From Massilia putida (lineage in GTDB: Bacteria > Pseudomonadota > Gammaproteobacteria > Burkholderiales > Burkholderiaceae_D): a stretch of 64,000 bases of DNA. The translations under genes and the position numbers were made by a program. Where the stretch lies: positions 2,728,001 to 2,792,000 of the forward strand of contig NZ_CP019038.1 of NCBI RefSeq assembly GCF_001941825.1, in the 5' to 3' direction. Shown here one piece after another: positions 42,595 through 50,864 of the stretch. Position 1 is the first letter of the stretch. Every line of letters begins with the position of its first letter. The notes beneath the pieces were generated by a model that did not search any database, had not been told where the DNA came from, and saw only the letters and a list, made by a program, of their open reading frames with translations.

Positions 42595-42670
42595 GGGTCG
42601 TTAGCTCAGTTGGTAGAGCAGCGGACTTTTAATCCGTTGGTCGCTGGTTCGAGCCCAGCACGGCCTACCA
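42595..42670 (+). tRNA. tRNA-Lys(UUU), copy 3
   Basis: This gene is identical over all 76 nt to copies 1 and 2. Confidence 0.98.
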
Positions 42671-42680
42671 CGAACACCAG

Positions 42681-42718
42681 AAAGCCCACGAACGCAGGTT
42701 CGTGGGCTTTTTGCTTTT
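42681..42718 (+). terminator. Terminator of tRNA-Lys copy 3
   Basis: A 13-bp stem (AAAGCCCACGAAC / GTTCGTGGGCTTT) with a 4-nt loop is followed by TTGCTTTT. Confidence 0.93.
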
Positions 42719-42819
42719 CCGCGGCCTCAAGCCCTGCTTTACAAATCTTTACGCGCCACACACATCTCCGCAAAACGGCGGCCTCAAAGTGGGAACCTCC
42801 ACTTGCAGAAAGGCTCCCG

Positions 42820-43335
42820 ATGAACACGCACAACGACAACAAACCCGGCACCGCGGCGCGCGCCAAGCGGCGCTGGCTGGTTGCCGCCGCATTGACCGTG
42901 GCGGCCGGCGCCGCCGGCGTCAGCCTGGCCAACGGCCTCCCCGCCCTGCCCGGCCACCACGGCCACCACGGCCATGCCGAACTCATGGCGCTGGACCCGG
43001 CGGCCATGGACGCGCATATCGACAAGATGGTCGAGCAGTTCGCGGCCGACGCGAGCCCCGACCAGAAGGCGCGGGTGGCGGCGATCGCCAAGGCCGCCAT
43101 GGCCGACCTGCGGCCGACGCACGAACAGTTCCGCCAGGCGCACGCCCAGGCGCATGCGCTGCTGACGGCGCCGGTGATCGACCGCGCCGCGCTCGAACAG
43201 CTGCGCGCCGAACAGATGCAGCGGATGGACCTCATGAGCCGGCGCGCGCTGGCCGCCATGGAGGACGCCGCCGACGTGCTCACGCCCGAGCAGCGGGTGA
43301 GGTTCGCCGAGCACCTGAAGGCACACATGCAGTAA
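42820..43335 (+). CDS. Spy/CpxP/ZraP-like periplasmic protein with His cluster
   Basis: The 171-residue protein has an N-terminal signal or anchor segment (about 17-38). A His cluster HHGHHGH follows at residues 46-52. The rest is an all-helical LTxxQ-type domain ending LTPEQRVRFAEHL. Members of this superfamily are periplasmic chaperones (Spy, CpxP) or metal sensors (ZraP, CnrX). The His cluster favours metal binding (inference). AAAGG lies 6 nt before the ATG. It is the first gene of a three-gene operon with a response regulator and kinase. Confidence 0.85.
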   Translation: MNTHNDNKPGTAARAKRRWLVAAALTVAAGAAGVSLANGLPALPGHHGHHGHAELMALDPAAMDAHIDKMVEQFAADASPDQKARVAAIAKAAMADLRPTHEQFRQAHAQAHALLTAPVIDRAALEQLRAEQMQRMDLMSRRALAAMEDAADVLTPEQRVRFAEHLKAHMQ

Positions 43336-43349
43336 GGTATGATGCGCGC

Positions 43350-44063
43350 ATGGTCCAGCAAGTCCTGATGATCGAAGACGACGACCGCCTGGCCGGCATG
43401 GTCGCGACCTATCTCGCGCCGCACGGTTTCGAGGTCCGGCATGCCGCCAGCGCACAGGCAGGCATCGCCACGCTGGAGCAGGACGGCGAGGCCATCGCGC
43501 TGGTCCTGCTCGACCTGATGCTGCCGGACGCCGACGGCCTCGACGTGTGCCGCCGGATCCGTACGCTCGCCGCGCCGCTGCGCGCCGTCCCGATCGTGAT
43601 GCTGACGGCGAAAGGCGATCCGTTCGACCGCGTCGTCGGCCTCGAAATCGGGGCCGACGATTACCTTCCCAAACCGTTCGAGCCGCGCGAGCTGCTGGCG
43701 CGGCTGCGCGCGGTGCTGCGCCGCCCGCCGCTGGCGGCCGAGCCGGAGTCGCGGGTGCTGCGCTTCGGCCGTCTCGACATCGACCTGGGCGCGCGCGTCG
43801 CGCGGCTCGACGGCGCCCCGCGCGCGCTGACCGCCTACCAGTTCGACCTGCTGGTCGCGCTGGCGGAACGGGCCGGCCGCGTGCTGTCGCGCGAGCAGCT
43901 CCTCGACGCGGTGAAGGGACAGGCATTCGATCCGTTCGACCGTTCGATCGACGTCCACATCGGCCGCCTGCGCGCCGCCATCGAGGACGACGTGAAGCAG
44001 CCGCGCCGCATCATCACCGTCCGCGGCGTCGGCTACGTGTTCGCCAAGGCGCACGATGCGTGA
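43350..44063 (+). CDS. OmpR-family response regulator
   Basis: The 237-residue protein has an N-terminal receiver domain with phospho-acceptor D55 (LVLLDLMLPD) and switch residues in MLTAKG and KPF. A C-terminal winged helix (about 135-230) ends RRIITVRGVGYVFA. It starts 14 nt after the Spy-like gene and overlaps the kinase gene by 8 nt. It probably controls the Spy-like gene in a feedback loop, as CpxR and CpxP do. Confidence 0.94.
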   Translation: MVQQVLMIEDDDRLAGMVATYLAPHGFEVRHAASAQAGIATLEQDGEAIALVLLDLMLPDADGLDVCRRIRTLAAPLRAVPIVMLTAKGDPFDRVVGLEIGADDYLPKPFEPRELLARLRAVLRRPPLAAEPESRVLRFGRLDIDLGARVARLDGAPRALTAYQFDLLVALAERAGRVLSREQLLDAVKGQAFDPFDRSIDVHIGRLRAAIEDDVKQPRRIITVRGVGYVFAKAHDA

Positions 44064-45090
44064 CGCCGCGCCGGGGCCGGCCATGCGCGTGGCGCCCGGA
44101 CAGCGCCTGTTCGTGCGCTTCTATCTCGCCCTGCTGGCCAGCCTGCTGACGGCCGCCGTGCTGTTCGGCCTCGCCCACCTGCGCTTCGATCCGGCCCGCG
44201 CGGGCCTGGCGATCGTCGGTCCGCGCATGCACGCGATGGGCTTCGTCGTGCTGCTCGTCGCGATCGCACTGGTCGTCGCGGCGGGCGCCTACCCGGTCGT
44301 GCGCCGGCTGACGCGCCGCCTCGAACGCCTGCAACACAGCGTGGAAGCGTGGGGCGACGGGCAGCTTGCGACGCGCGTGGCAGTGGAAGGCGAGGACGAG
44401 GTGGCGCGGCTCGCGGCCAGCTTCAACGGCGCGGCGGCGCGCATCGAGGCACTGGTCGGCGCGCAGAAGTCGCTGCTGGCCAACGCGTCGCACGAACTGC
44501 GCTCGCCGCTCGCGCGCATCCGCATGGCTGCGGAATTGATGGCGGAGCAGGCGGCCCCCGGCATCGGCGCCGAGCTGCGGCGCAACGTCGCCGAACTCGA
44601 CCAGCTGATCGACGAAGTGCTGCTCGCCAGCCGCCTGGACGCCGCCAGCGCAGCCATGCCGCCGCCGGAGGAAGTCGACCTGACCGGCATCCTGGCCGAG
44701 GAATGCGCGCGCGTCGGCGCCACGCTGCAGGCTGGCGCCCACAGCATGATGGGCGAGCCGAAGCTGCTGCGCCGCATGGTGCGCAACCTCGTCGAGAACG
44801 CGGTGCGTTACGGCGCCGGATCAAAGGTCGAGGTGCGGCTCGTTGCTGCCGGCGATGCGGCGCTCCGGCTCGACGTATGCGACGGCGGTCCCGGCATCCC
44901 CGAACCCGAACGGGAGCGCGTATTCGAACCGTTCTACCGGATTGCCGGCGCGAGCGAATCGACCGGCGGCGTCGGCCTCGGGCTGTCCCTCGTGCGCCAG
45001 ATCGCGCGTCACCACGGGGGCGATGCGCAATGCCTGCCGAACGGCGCGCGCGGCTGCTGCTTCCGGGTGACGCTGCCGCGCATGCGCTGA
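44056..45090 (+). CDS. Sensor histidine kinase
   Basis: The 344-residue inner-membrane kinase has TM1 at about 20-41 and TM2 at about 60-82, leaving a periplasmic loop of only about 18 residues. A HAMP domain (about 83-135) and HisKA with H146 (ASHELRSPLARI) follow. The HATPase carries NLVENAVRYG, DGGPGIP and GVGLGLSLV. So small a sensor loop suggests that the Spy-like partner or the membrane provides the signal. It overlaps the regulator gene by 8 nt. Confidence 0.94.
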   Translation: MRDAAPGPAMRVAPGQRLFVRFYLALLASLLTAAVLFGLAHLRFDPARAGLAIVGPRMHAMGFVVLLVAIALVVAAGAYPVVRRLTRRLERLQHSVEAWGDGQLATRVAVEGEDEVARLAASFNGAAARIEALVGAQKSLLANASHELRSPLARIRMAAELMAEQAAPGIGAELRRNVAELDQLIDEVLLASRLDAASAAMPPPEEVDLTGILAEECARVGATLQAGAHSMMGEPKLLRRMVRNLVENAVRYGAGSKVEVRLVAAGDAALRLDVCDGGPGIPEPERERVFEPFYRIAGASESTGGVGLGLSLVRQIARHHGGDAQCLPNGARGCCFRVTLPRMR

Positions 45091-45195
45091 GCTTTACACA
45101 TCTTTACCGTGCGTACATGCGGGCGACAAGTCCGCGCCGGATAGTGGATGCCGCACGCGAACCGCCGTGCAACCACACACTGAAAGGATGCACAC

Positions 45196-45906
45196 ATGAT
45201 GACGCGTCAAGAACGAGATACCGATTCCACCGCGCGCGGCGCCGGCTTCGCCATCGCCCTGAGCGCCGTTGCCTCGATCGCGGCCGTGGCCCTCGACTCG
45301 CCGGCCCAGGGCAGCGATCCGCTCGCGATCCTGCAAAGCATGGTGGCGCTACGCGAACCGCACCAGCTCGTGCATATCGTGGCGATGGCCTGCATCGGCG
45401 GCCTGATGGTCGGCTTTACCGTGCTGTCGCAGCGCCTCGGGCTGCGGCGCGTGCCGGTCCTGGCCGGGCTGATCGCGTATGGCGCCGGCAGCATGCTGAT
45501 GCTGATCGCCACCACCATCGATGGCTTCATCAGCACCGATACGGCAGCGCTGTTCGCGACCAAATCGCCGGAGGCCGTGCGGGTCGGCTACTGGATGATC
45601 CAGGCGATGGCGGGCGTCGCGCTGAGCGACATCGCGCGCGTGGCCTGGGTCTGTCAATCGGTGGCCGCGGTCGCGTGGTCGCTGGCCATGCTGCGCGACG
45701 CCGGACTGGCGCGCAAGGCCGGGCTCATCGGGCTGGTGAGCGGCGCGCTGCCCGGGGTGGCCGTCGTCGCCGCCGGTGCGCACATGACGGCGACGGTGGT
45801 CGTCGGCATCCTGCTGGTCCAGGCGATCTGGAACCTCACCGCCGCGACCTATCTGCTGTGCGGCGCCACGCTGCCGCAGGCGCGGGAAGCCTGGGCATCC
45901 GCATGA
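45196..45906 (+). CDS. Multi-pass membrane protein, 236 residues
   Basis: About six hydrophobic segments span nearly the whole protein after a polar N-terminus (MMTRQERDTDSTARG). No family was firmly recognised. AAAGG lies 8 nt before the first ATG. It follows the kinase by about 105 nt and may be in its regulon. It converges with the ABC permease gene. Confidence 0.7.
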   Translation: MMTRQERDTDSTARGAGFAIALSAVASIAAVALDSPAQGSDPLAILQSMVALREPHQLVHIVAMACIGGLMVGFTVLSQRLGLRRVPVLAGLIAYGAGSMLMLIATTIDGFISTDTAALFATKSPEAVRVGYWMIQAMAGVALSDIARVAWVCQSVAAVAWSLAMLRDAGLARKAGLIGLVSGALPGVAVVAAGAHMTATVVVGILLVQAIWNLTAATYLLCGATLPQAREAWASA

Positions 45907-45929
45907 GCGTGGCGACGATCCCGGCTGGC

Positions 45930-46793
45930 CTACATGCCCATTTCGACGAACTGGGGCGGCTTCCACTTCAGCAGCTTGTTTTCCACGGCCGTCAGCAGGT
46001 ATTCCGCCGCCAGCGCCACGACCGCCAGGACGATCATCGCCGCGAACACGCCGGCGGCGTTGAACGTGCCTTGCGCCGTCGAGATCAGCAGGCCGATGCC
46101 ATGGCGTGCGCCGAGGAATTCGCCGACGACGGCGCCGACCAGCGCGAAGCCGAAGCTGACGTGAAGGCTGGCCAGGATCCAGCTCAGCGCCGAGGGCAGC
46201 ACCACGGAATAGGTCACCTGACGCGCGTTGGCGCCCAGGATGTAGGCGTTCGCGATCATGTTGCGGTCCGCTTCGCGCACGCCCTGGAAGGCGTTCCCGA
46301 ACACCACGAAGAACACCATCACGACGGCCAGCGCCACCTTCGAGCCCATGCCGAGGCCGAACATGATGATGAAGATCGAGCCCAGCACGACGCGCGGTAT
46401 CGCATTGGCGACCTTGATGTAGACGCTGAAGACGTCGGCTGCCAGCTTGTTGCGCCCGAGGACAATGCCGCAGACGATGCCCATGACGCTGCCGATCAGG
46501 AACCCGAGCGCGGTTTCCTCCATCGTCACGAGCAGTTCGCTCCACAGCGGACCCTGCCCCGTCCCTTCGGTGAACCAGGTGATCAGTTGCTGATAGATCG
46601 CGCTCGGCTGCGAGAAGAAGAACGGGTCGAGCCAGCCGAGCCGGACGCTGCATTCCCAGGCCGCGATCACGGTGACCGCGAGACCGATCCGCAGCGCGAT
46701 CACCAGCCGCTTGTAATTCCGGGCCCGTCGCATGGCCTGGCGCTCTTCGGCGCTGGGCATGGCGGGCGTCATGATAGATGTTGTCGTGTTCAT
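45930..46793 (-). CDS. SsuC/TauC-type ABC transporter permease
   Basis: The 287-residue permease has about six membrane segments and the coupling loop FQGVREADRNMIANAYILGA near residue 170. It belongs to the nitrate/sulfonate/thiamine-precursor group of importers. It is the third gene after the binding protein and ATPase genes, all on the minus strand, with 12 nt to the ATPase. The substrate is not deducible from the permease. Confidence 0.9.
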   Translation of the reverse strand: MNTTTSIMTPAMPSAEERQAMRRARNYKRLVIALRIGLAVTVIAAWECSVRLGWLDPFFFSQPSAIYQQLITWFTEGTGQGPLWSELLVTMEETALGFLIGSVMGIVCGIVLGRNKLAADVFSVYIKVANAIPRVVLGSIFIIMFGLGMGSKVALAVVMVFFVVFGNAFQGVREADRNMIANAYILGANARQVTYSVVLPSALSWILASLHVSFGFALVGAVVGEFLGARHGIGLLISTAQGTFNAAGVFAAMIVLAVVALAAEYLLTAVENKLLKWKPPQFVEMGM

Positions 46794-46805
46794 GATGTGC
46801 TTGTA

Positions 46806-47582
46806 TTAGATGCTCACTTCCACCTTCAGATCGGCCCAGATCTGCCGGGACAGCTCGACGAATTCCGCGGAATAACGTGCCTCCGACACATGGCGCGGAC
46901 GGGGCAGCGGTATGTCGTAGACACGCTTGACCGCGCCGGGCCCCCTGGTCAGCACCACGACCCGGTCGGCCAGCGCGATGGCCTCGTCGATGTCGTGCGT
47001 GACGAAGACGACCGAGGCCTTGCGCTCCGACCACAGGCCGAGCAGCTCTTCCTGCATCATGGCACGCGTCTGCACGTCCAGAGCCGAGAACGGCTCGTCC
47101 ATCAGCAGGATGGCCGGTTCGTTGATGAAGGTCTGCGCCAGCGCCACGCGCTTGCGCATGCCGCCCGACAACTGGTGCGGGTAATGGTGTTCGAAGCCGG
47201 TCAGGCCGACCCGGCGTACCCAGTCGGCCGCCTTGTCGCGCGCGGCGGCGCGGTCCATGCCGCGAAAGACCGGGCCGCTTGCCACGTTGTCGAGCACGCT
47301 CTTCCAGGGGAACACCGCATCGGCCTGGAAAACGAAGCCGATATCGGGGTCGATGCCGGTGACCGGCTTGCCGAACACCTTCACCGTACCGGACGATGGT
47401 GGATTCAGCCCGGTGATCATGCCCAGGGTGGTCGACTTGCCGCAGCCGGTCGGACCGACGATGGCGCAGAACTCGCCCACCCGCACCTGCAGGCTGAAGT
47501 CGCGCAGGGCCAGCGTGACCTTGCCCTCCGGGCTGACGAATTTGCGGCTGACGTTATTGAGTTCGATTGCAGGGGCATTCAT
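46806..47582 (-). CDS. SsuB/TauB-type ABC transporter ATPase
   Basis: The 258-residue ATPase has Walker A GPTGCGKSTT (about 42), signature LSGGMRKRVALAQTF, Walker B ILLMDEPFSALD and a switch His in VTHDIDEA. This pattern is standard for the SsuB/TauB/ThiZ group. The ATG shares one base with the stop codon of the binding-protein gene (TAATG), so translation is coupled. Confidence 0.93.
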   Translation of the reverse strand: MNAPAIELNNVSRKFVSPEGKVTLALRDFSLQVRVGEFCAIVGPTGCGKSTTLGMITGLNPPSSGTVKVFGKPVTGIDPDIGFVFQADAVFPWKSVLDNVASGPVFRGMDRAAARDKAADWVRRVGLTGFEHHYPHQLSGGMRKRVALAQTFINEPAILLMDEPFSALDVQTRAMMQEELLGLWSERKASVVFVTHDIDEAIALADRVVVLTRGPGAVKRVYDIPLPRPRHVSEARYSAEFVELSRQIWADLKVEVSI

Positions 47583-48577
47583 TACTTGGCTGCTTTCACG
47601 AATTCCGTCGTATAGGTGCCGGCCAGATTGATCGTTTTACCTTCCACCGCCTTGTCGAAGCTGGACAAGACCTTCAGGACGGTGGCCGGGCCTTCCGGCG
47701 GCATCATGCCGTCGGGCGTGAACATTTGCTTGCCCGATTCGAGCGCGTCGATGTAGAGCTGCTTGTTGCCCGCAAAGTATTCGGGCGGCAGCTTCTCGGC
47801 GATCTCCTGGGCGCTGTGGGTGTTGATGTAGCGGAGCGTCTTGACGAAGGCCGTCACGATCTTTTGCACCTGCGCCTTGTGGCTGTTGACCCACGACGTC
47901 TGCATGTACAGCGACGCGGCGGGATACGGCCCGCCCAGCGCGGCCACGGTGCTCTTCAGGCTGCGCAGGTCGACCAGGATCCTGGCGGCATTGGTCGAGG
48001 TGAGGCGCGCGATGGTCGGTTCGGTGGTCATGCCCGCATCGATCTTCCCTTGCGACATGGCGGCGATGAAGGTCGAGCCGGCGCCCACCGGCAGCGTGGT
48101 GAATTCGCTGTACTTGACGCCGGCACGCGAAGCCAGGTACTGCGTCAGGAAATTGGTCGACGAACCGAGGCCCGTCACGCCGAGGGTCTTGCCCTTGAAA
48201 TCGGCCGGCGACTTGATGCTCCCGGACGCCGCCTTCGACACCAGGATCACTTCACCGGGGGCCTGGCTGAACTGCACCACCGATTCCACCATTTTCCCGC
48301 GTGCCTGGAGGTCGATCGTGTGGTCGTAGAAGCCGACCACGCCCTGGGCCGCGCCGGACAGCATTTCGGTCTCGGCATTGACGCCGGCCGGCTCGCTCAG
48401 CAGTTCGATGTCCAGCCCGGTCTCCTTCAGGTAGCCGAGCTGTTCGGCCAGCTTGGCCGGCAGGTAGATCTGCTTTTCCATGCCGCCCACCATGATGGTG
48501 ATCTTCTCGCCGGCCGACGCCTGCCCGGCCAGCAATGCGAAGCTGACGGCGGCGAGGGTTTTGTATGGAATGTTCAT
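47582..48577 (-). CDS. NMT1/SsuA-type periplasmic substrate-binding protein
   Basis: The 331-residue exported protein has a signal peptide ending GQASA at residue 22. Its two-lobed binding fold belongs to the NMT1/THI5-SsuA family. Typical segments include DFKGKTLGVTGLGSSTNFLTQY and SQGKIDAGMTTEPT. Ligands in this family are sulfonates, taurine, nitrate, phthalate or pyrimidine precursors. AAGGAG lies 6 nt before the ATG. It is the first gene of the transporter operon. Porin and TctDE-type neighbours suggest an organic acid or aromatic substrate (inference). Confidence 0.88.
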   Translation of the reverse strand: MNIPYKTLAAVSFALLAGQASAGEKITIMVGGMEKQIYLPAKLAEQLGYLKETGLDIELLSEPAGVNAETEMLSGAAQGVVGFYDHTIDLQARGKMVESVVQFSQAPGEVILVSKAASGSIKSPADFKGKTLGVTGLGSSTNFLTQYLASRAGVKYSEFTTLPVGAGSTFIAAMSQGKIDAGMTTEPTIARLTSTNAARILVDLRSLKSTVAALGGPYPAASLYMQTSWVNSHKAQVQKIVTAFVKTLRYINTHSAQEIAEKLPPEYFAGNKQLYIDALESGKQMFTPDGMMPPEGPATVLKVLSSFDKAVEGKTINLAGTYTTEFVKAAK

Positions 48578-48669
48578 GTTGTCTCCTTATCGATTATTGT
48601 CGCGGCCGGGACGGCGCAAGCCCATTCTGCCGCTGCCCGCCCGGCCCGTCCATATGATCCGTCGCCCGC

Positions 48670-50019
48670 TCAGAAACGGAAGCGCAAGCCGGTTGCGAGC
48701 TCGAACTGGGAGTCGGCGCCATGCGCCTGCGAGGCCTTGTAGCCGCCGTCGGTGCTGAGGTAGTCCGATGCCAGATACAGTTCCGTACGCTTGTCGAAGT
48801 GGTAGAACACGGAGCCGTACACGGTCTTGCGCTTGCCGGTGGCGGTCGCCTTGGCGGCGGACGTGTTGGCAAAGGCATTCAGGACGTAGCCGCCGCCATT
48901 GACGGCCGCGTTGGTGGCATTCATCGTCTGCCAGCCCAGCTCATAATCGAAGTGGCCGCCCGGCGCGAACTTGGCCGACACCGTGTACGCGTTGTCGTGG
49001 CGATCGCCCAGGGCCGCCGGTTGTTCGGCCTTGTAGTGGACGTAGCCGGCGTTCAGGCGCAGCATGCCGATCTTGTAGTTGCCGCCGACCGAGTAGGACG
49101 TGTGGGTGAAGTCGTTGACCACGGCAGTGTTGTAGAAGCCCGACACATTCACATTGCCGCCGTTATAGGCCAGGGCGACCGACTTGCTCGTGCCTTCGCG
49201 GTTGTTGCCCGGTTCGCCGCCCACCTGGTAGGCCAGGCCCGCCATCCACTTGCCGTAGCTTTTCTTCCACACGATGCCCTTGTCGTAGCGGGTGCCGGTG
49301 GCGCTGCCCGAATAAAAGATGAACTGCTTGAAGTCGTTGTTGTTGGTGTAGCCGCCCTCGTCGTAGGTCACGCCGGCGCTGCCGTAGGCATCGCCGTAGA
49401 TCTTGGAGAATTCGCGGGCGAGCGTGTTCTGGCGGCCGAACGTCAGTTTGCCCAGGGTCGGGCTTTCCAGGCCCAGCCACGCGTCCCGGTTGAACAGGAC
49501 GCCCGGCGTATCCATGTTGCCGGTCGGGAGTTCGTATTCGCTCTCGAGCTTGAAGATCGCCTTCATGCCACCGGTGTCGGGCAGCAGGTGCTCGCCCTCG
49601 AGACCCCAGCGGTTGCCGCTGAACCAGGCCACCGACATATCGTTCTGCGTGTGCCTTTCGCTGTCGGCATTGGTCTTGCGGCTCATGCTCAGGTCAATCA
49701 AGCCGTACAGGCGCACGGTGTCGCCGCCACGGTGGTACACCAGTCCGCTGGGCCCTGCTGAACTGGCGCCCAGCGGGTCGATCTGGCGGCCGGTTTCGTC
49801 GCTCGCCGTCGCGGTGGCCGCAGCATGGGTATCGCGCGAGGCCATGGCTTGCTGCACCTGGGCCAGTGCCTGTTGCGCCTGCTGTGCCGCGAGTTGCGCA
49901 TCGGCGGCCGCCTTTTGCGCCTTCGCCAGCGCGTCCTGCAACTCTTGAACGGATTGGGTCTGCGCCTGTGCGGCGGCGCCCAGCGTAGCGAGAACGGCGA
50001 TTGCCATCAGCTTTTTCAT
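48670..50019 (-). CDS. Trimeric porin (Gram-negative porin family) with coiled-coil N-terminus
   Basis: The 449-residue outer-membrane beta-barrel has a signal peptide MKKLMAIAVLATLGAAAQA. An Ala/Gln-rich coiled coil (about 22-60, VQELQDALAKAQKAAADAQ) comes next. The barrel opens with VRLYGLIDLSM and ends in ATGLRFRF, with the terminal Phe that the BAM machinery recognises. GGAG lies 5 nt before the ATG. It is upstream of the ABC operon on the same strand and divergent from the response regulator gene. Confidence 0.9.
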   Translation of the reverse strand: MKKLMAIAVLATLGAAAQAQTQSVQELQDALAKAQKAAADAQLAAQQAQQALAQVQQAMASRDTHAAATATASDETGRQIDPLGASSAGPSGLVYHRGGDTVRLYGLIDLSMSRKTNADSERHTQNDMSVAWFSGNRWGLEGEHLLPDTGGMKAIFKLESEYELPTGNMDTPGVLFNRDAWLGLESPTLGKLTFGRQNTLAREFSKIYGDAYGSAGVTYDEGGYTNNNDFKQFIFYSGSATGTRYDKGIVWKKSYGKWMAGLAYQVGGEPGNNREGTSKSVALAYNGGNVNVSGFYNTAVVNDFTHTSYSVGGNYKIGMLRLNAGYVHYKAEQPAALGDRHDNAYTVSAKFAPGGHFDYELGWQTMNATNAAVNGGGYVLNAFANTSAAKATATGKRKTVYGSVFYHFDKRTELYLASDYLSTDGGYKASQAHGADSQFELATGLRFRF

Positions 50020-50189
50020 ACGGTCTCCATCGTTTTTATAGGTGTGGGTGGCTGTAGCCATGGGTGTTTCAGGCATACGGAACCCACTATAGGAATGGCA
50101 ACCCTACTAAATGCCTACAATCAACATTCTCTCCAAAAATTAATTTTTTGGACTTGCTGTACGCAACAGTAAGGGACATGATTATCGGG

Positions 50190-50861
50190 ATGAAACTCTT
50201 GCTTACCGAAGACAATCGCGACCTGTCCGCCTGGCTGACCCGGCTGCTGAACCAGTCCGGCTATGCCGTCGAACAAGCGTTCAGCGGCGAAGAGGCCGAC
50301 CTGTTGCTGCGCACGCAGACCTATGACGCGATCCTGCTCGACCTGACCTTGCCCCAGCTGAGCGGGCAGACGTTGCTGCGCCGGCTGCGCAGCCAGGACA
50401 ATGGCGTACCGGTGCTGATCATCAGCGCCCAGGATTCGCTGCAGGACATCGTCGAGCACCTGAACCTGGGTGCGGACGACTACCTCGCCAAGCCGTTCGA
50501 CATCCAGGAACTGGAGGCACGGCTGCGGTCGCTGTTGCGGCGCGCCAGCGGCAAGGCCAGCCCCGTGTTCAGCTGCGGTAACCTGCACTACGACACCAAT
50601 TCGAAAATCTTCCGCATCCGCGACCAGATCTTGCAGGTGACCCCGCGCGAGCATGCGGTGCTCGAAGCCCTGCTGCTCAAGGTCGGCAAGACGGTGTCCA
50701 AGCAGGACCTGGCCGACAGCCTGGTCATCCTGAACGACATGGTCACCCCGAAGGCGCTCGAGGTCTACATCGTGCGCCTGCGCAAGAAGCTGGAAGACAG
50801 CGGCGTCGCCATCATCACCTTGCGGGGGCTCGGCTACATGCTGAGCGCGGTCGAGGCCTGA
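50190..50861 (+). CDS. TctD-type response regulator (OmpR family)
   Basis: The 223-residue protein has a receiver domain with D51 (AILLDLTLPQ) and a winged-helix output domain ending IITLRGLGYMLSAVEA. The opening MKLLLTEDNRDLSAWL is typical of TctD/QseB-like regulators. An ATG 12 nt upstream (MIIGMKLL) is the alternative start, with AAGGGA closer to it. The kinase gene starts 3 nt after the stop. It diverges from the porin and probably regulates porin and ABC genes. Confidence 0.92.
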   Translation: MKLLLTEDNRDLSAWLTRLLNQSGYAVEQAFSGEEADLLLRTQTYDAILLDLTLPQLSGQTLLRRLRSQDNGVPVLIISAQDSLQDIVEHLNLGADDYLAKPFDIQELEARLRSLLRRASGKASPVFSCGNLHYDTNSKIFRIRDQILQVTPREHAVLEALLLKVGKTVSKQDLADSLVILNDMVTPKALEVYIVRLRKKLEDSGVAIITLRGLGYMLSAVEA

Positions 50862-50864
50862 CGG

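Noticed and set aside
32758..42670. Genomic island integrated at tRNA-Lys
   Set aside because: tRNA genes are classic attachment sites. However, the repeats here are whole functional tRNA genes with promoters and terminators, and no integrase is present.
44349..47615. Plus-strand open frame of more than 1000 codons
   Set aside because: It runs out of frame through the kinase and membrane protein genes and antisense through the ABC genes. Its composition is that of a shadow frame.
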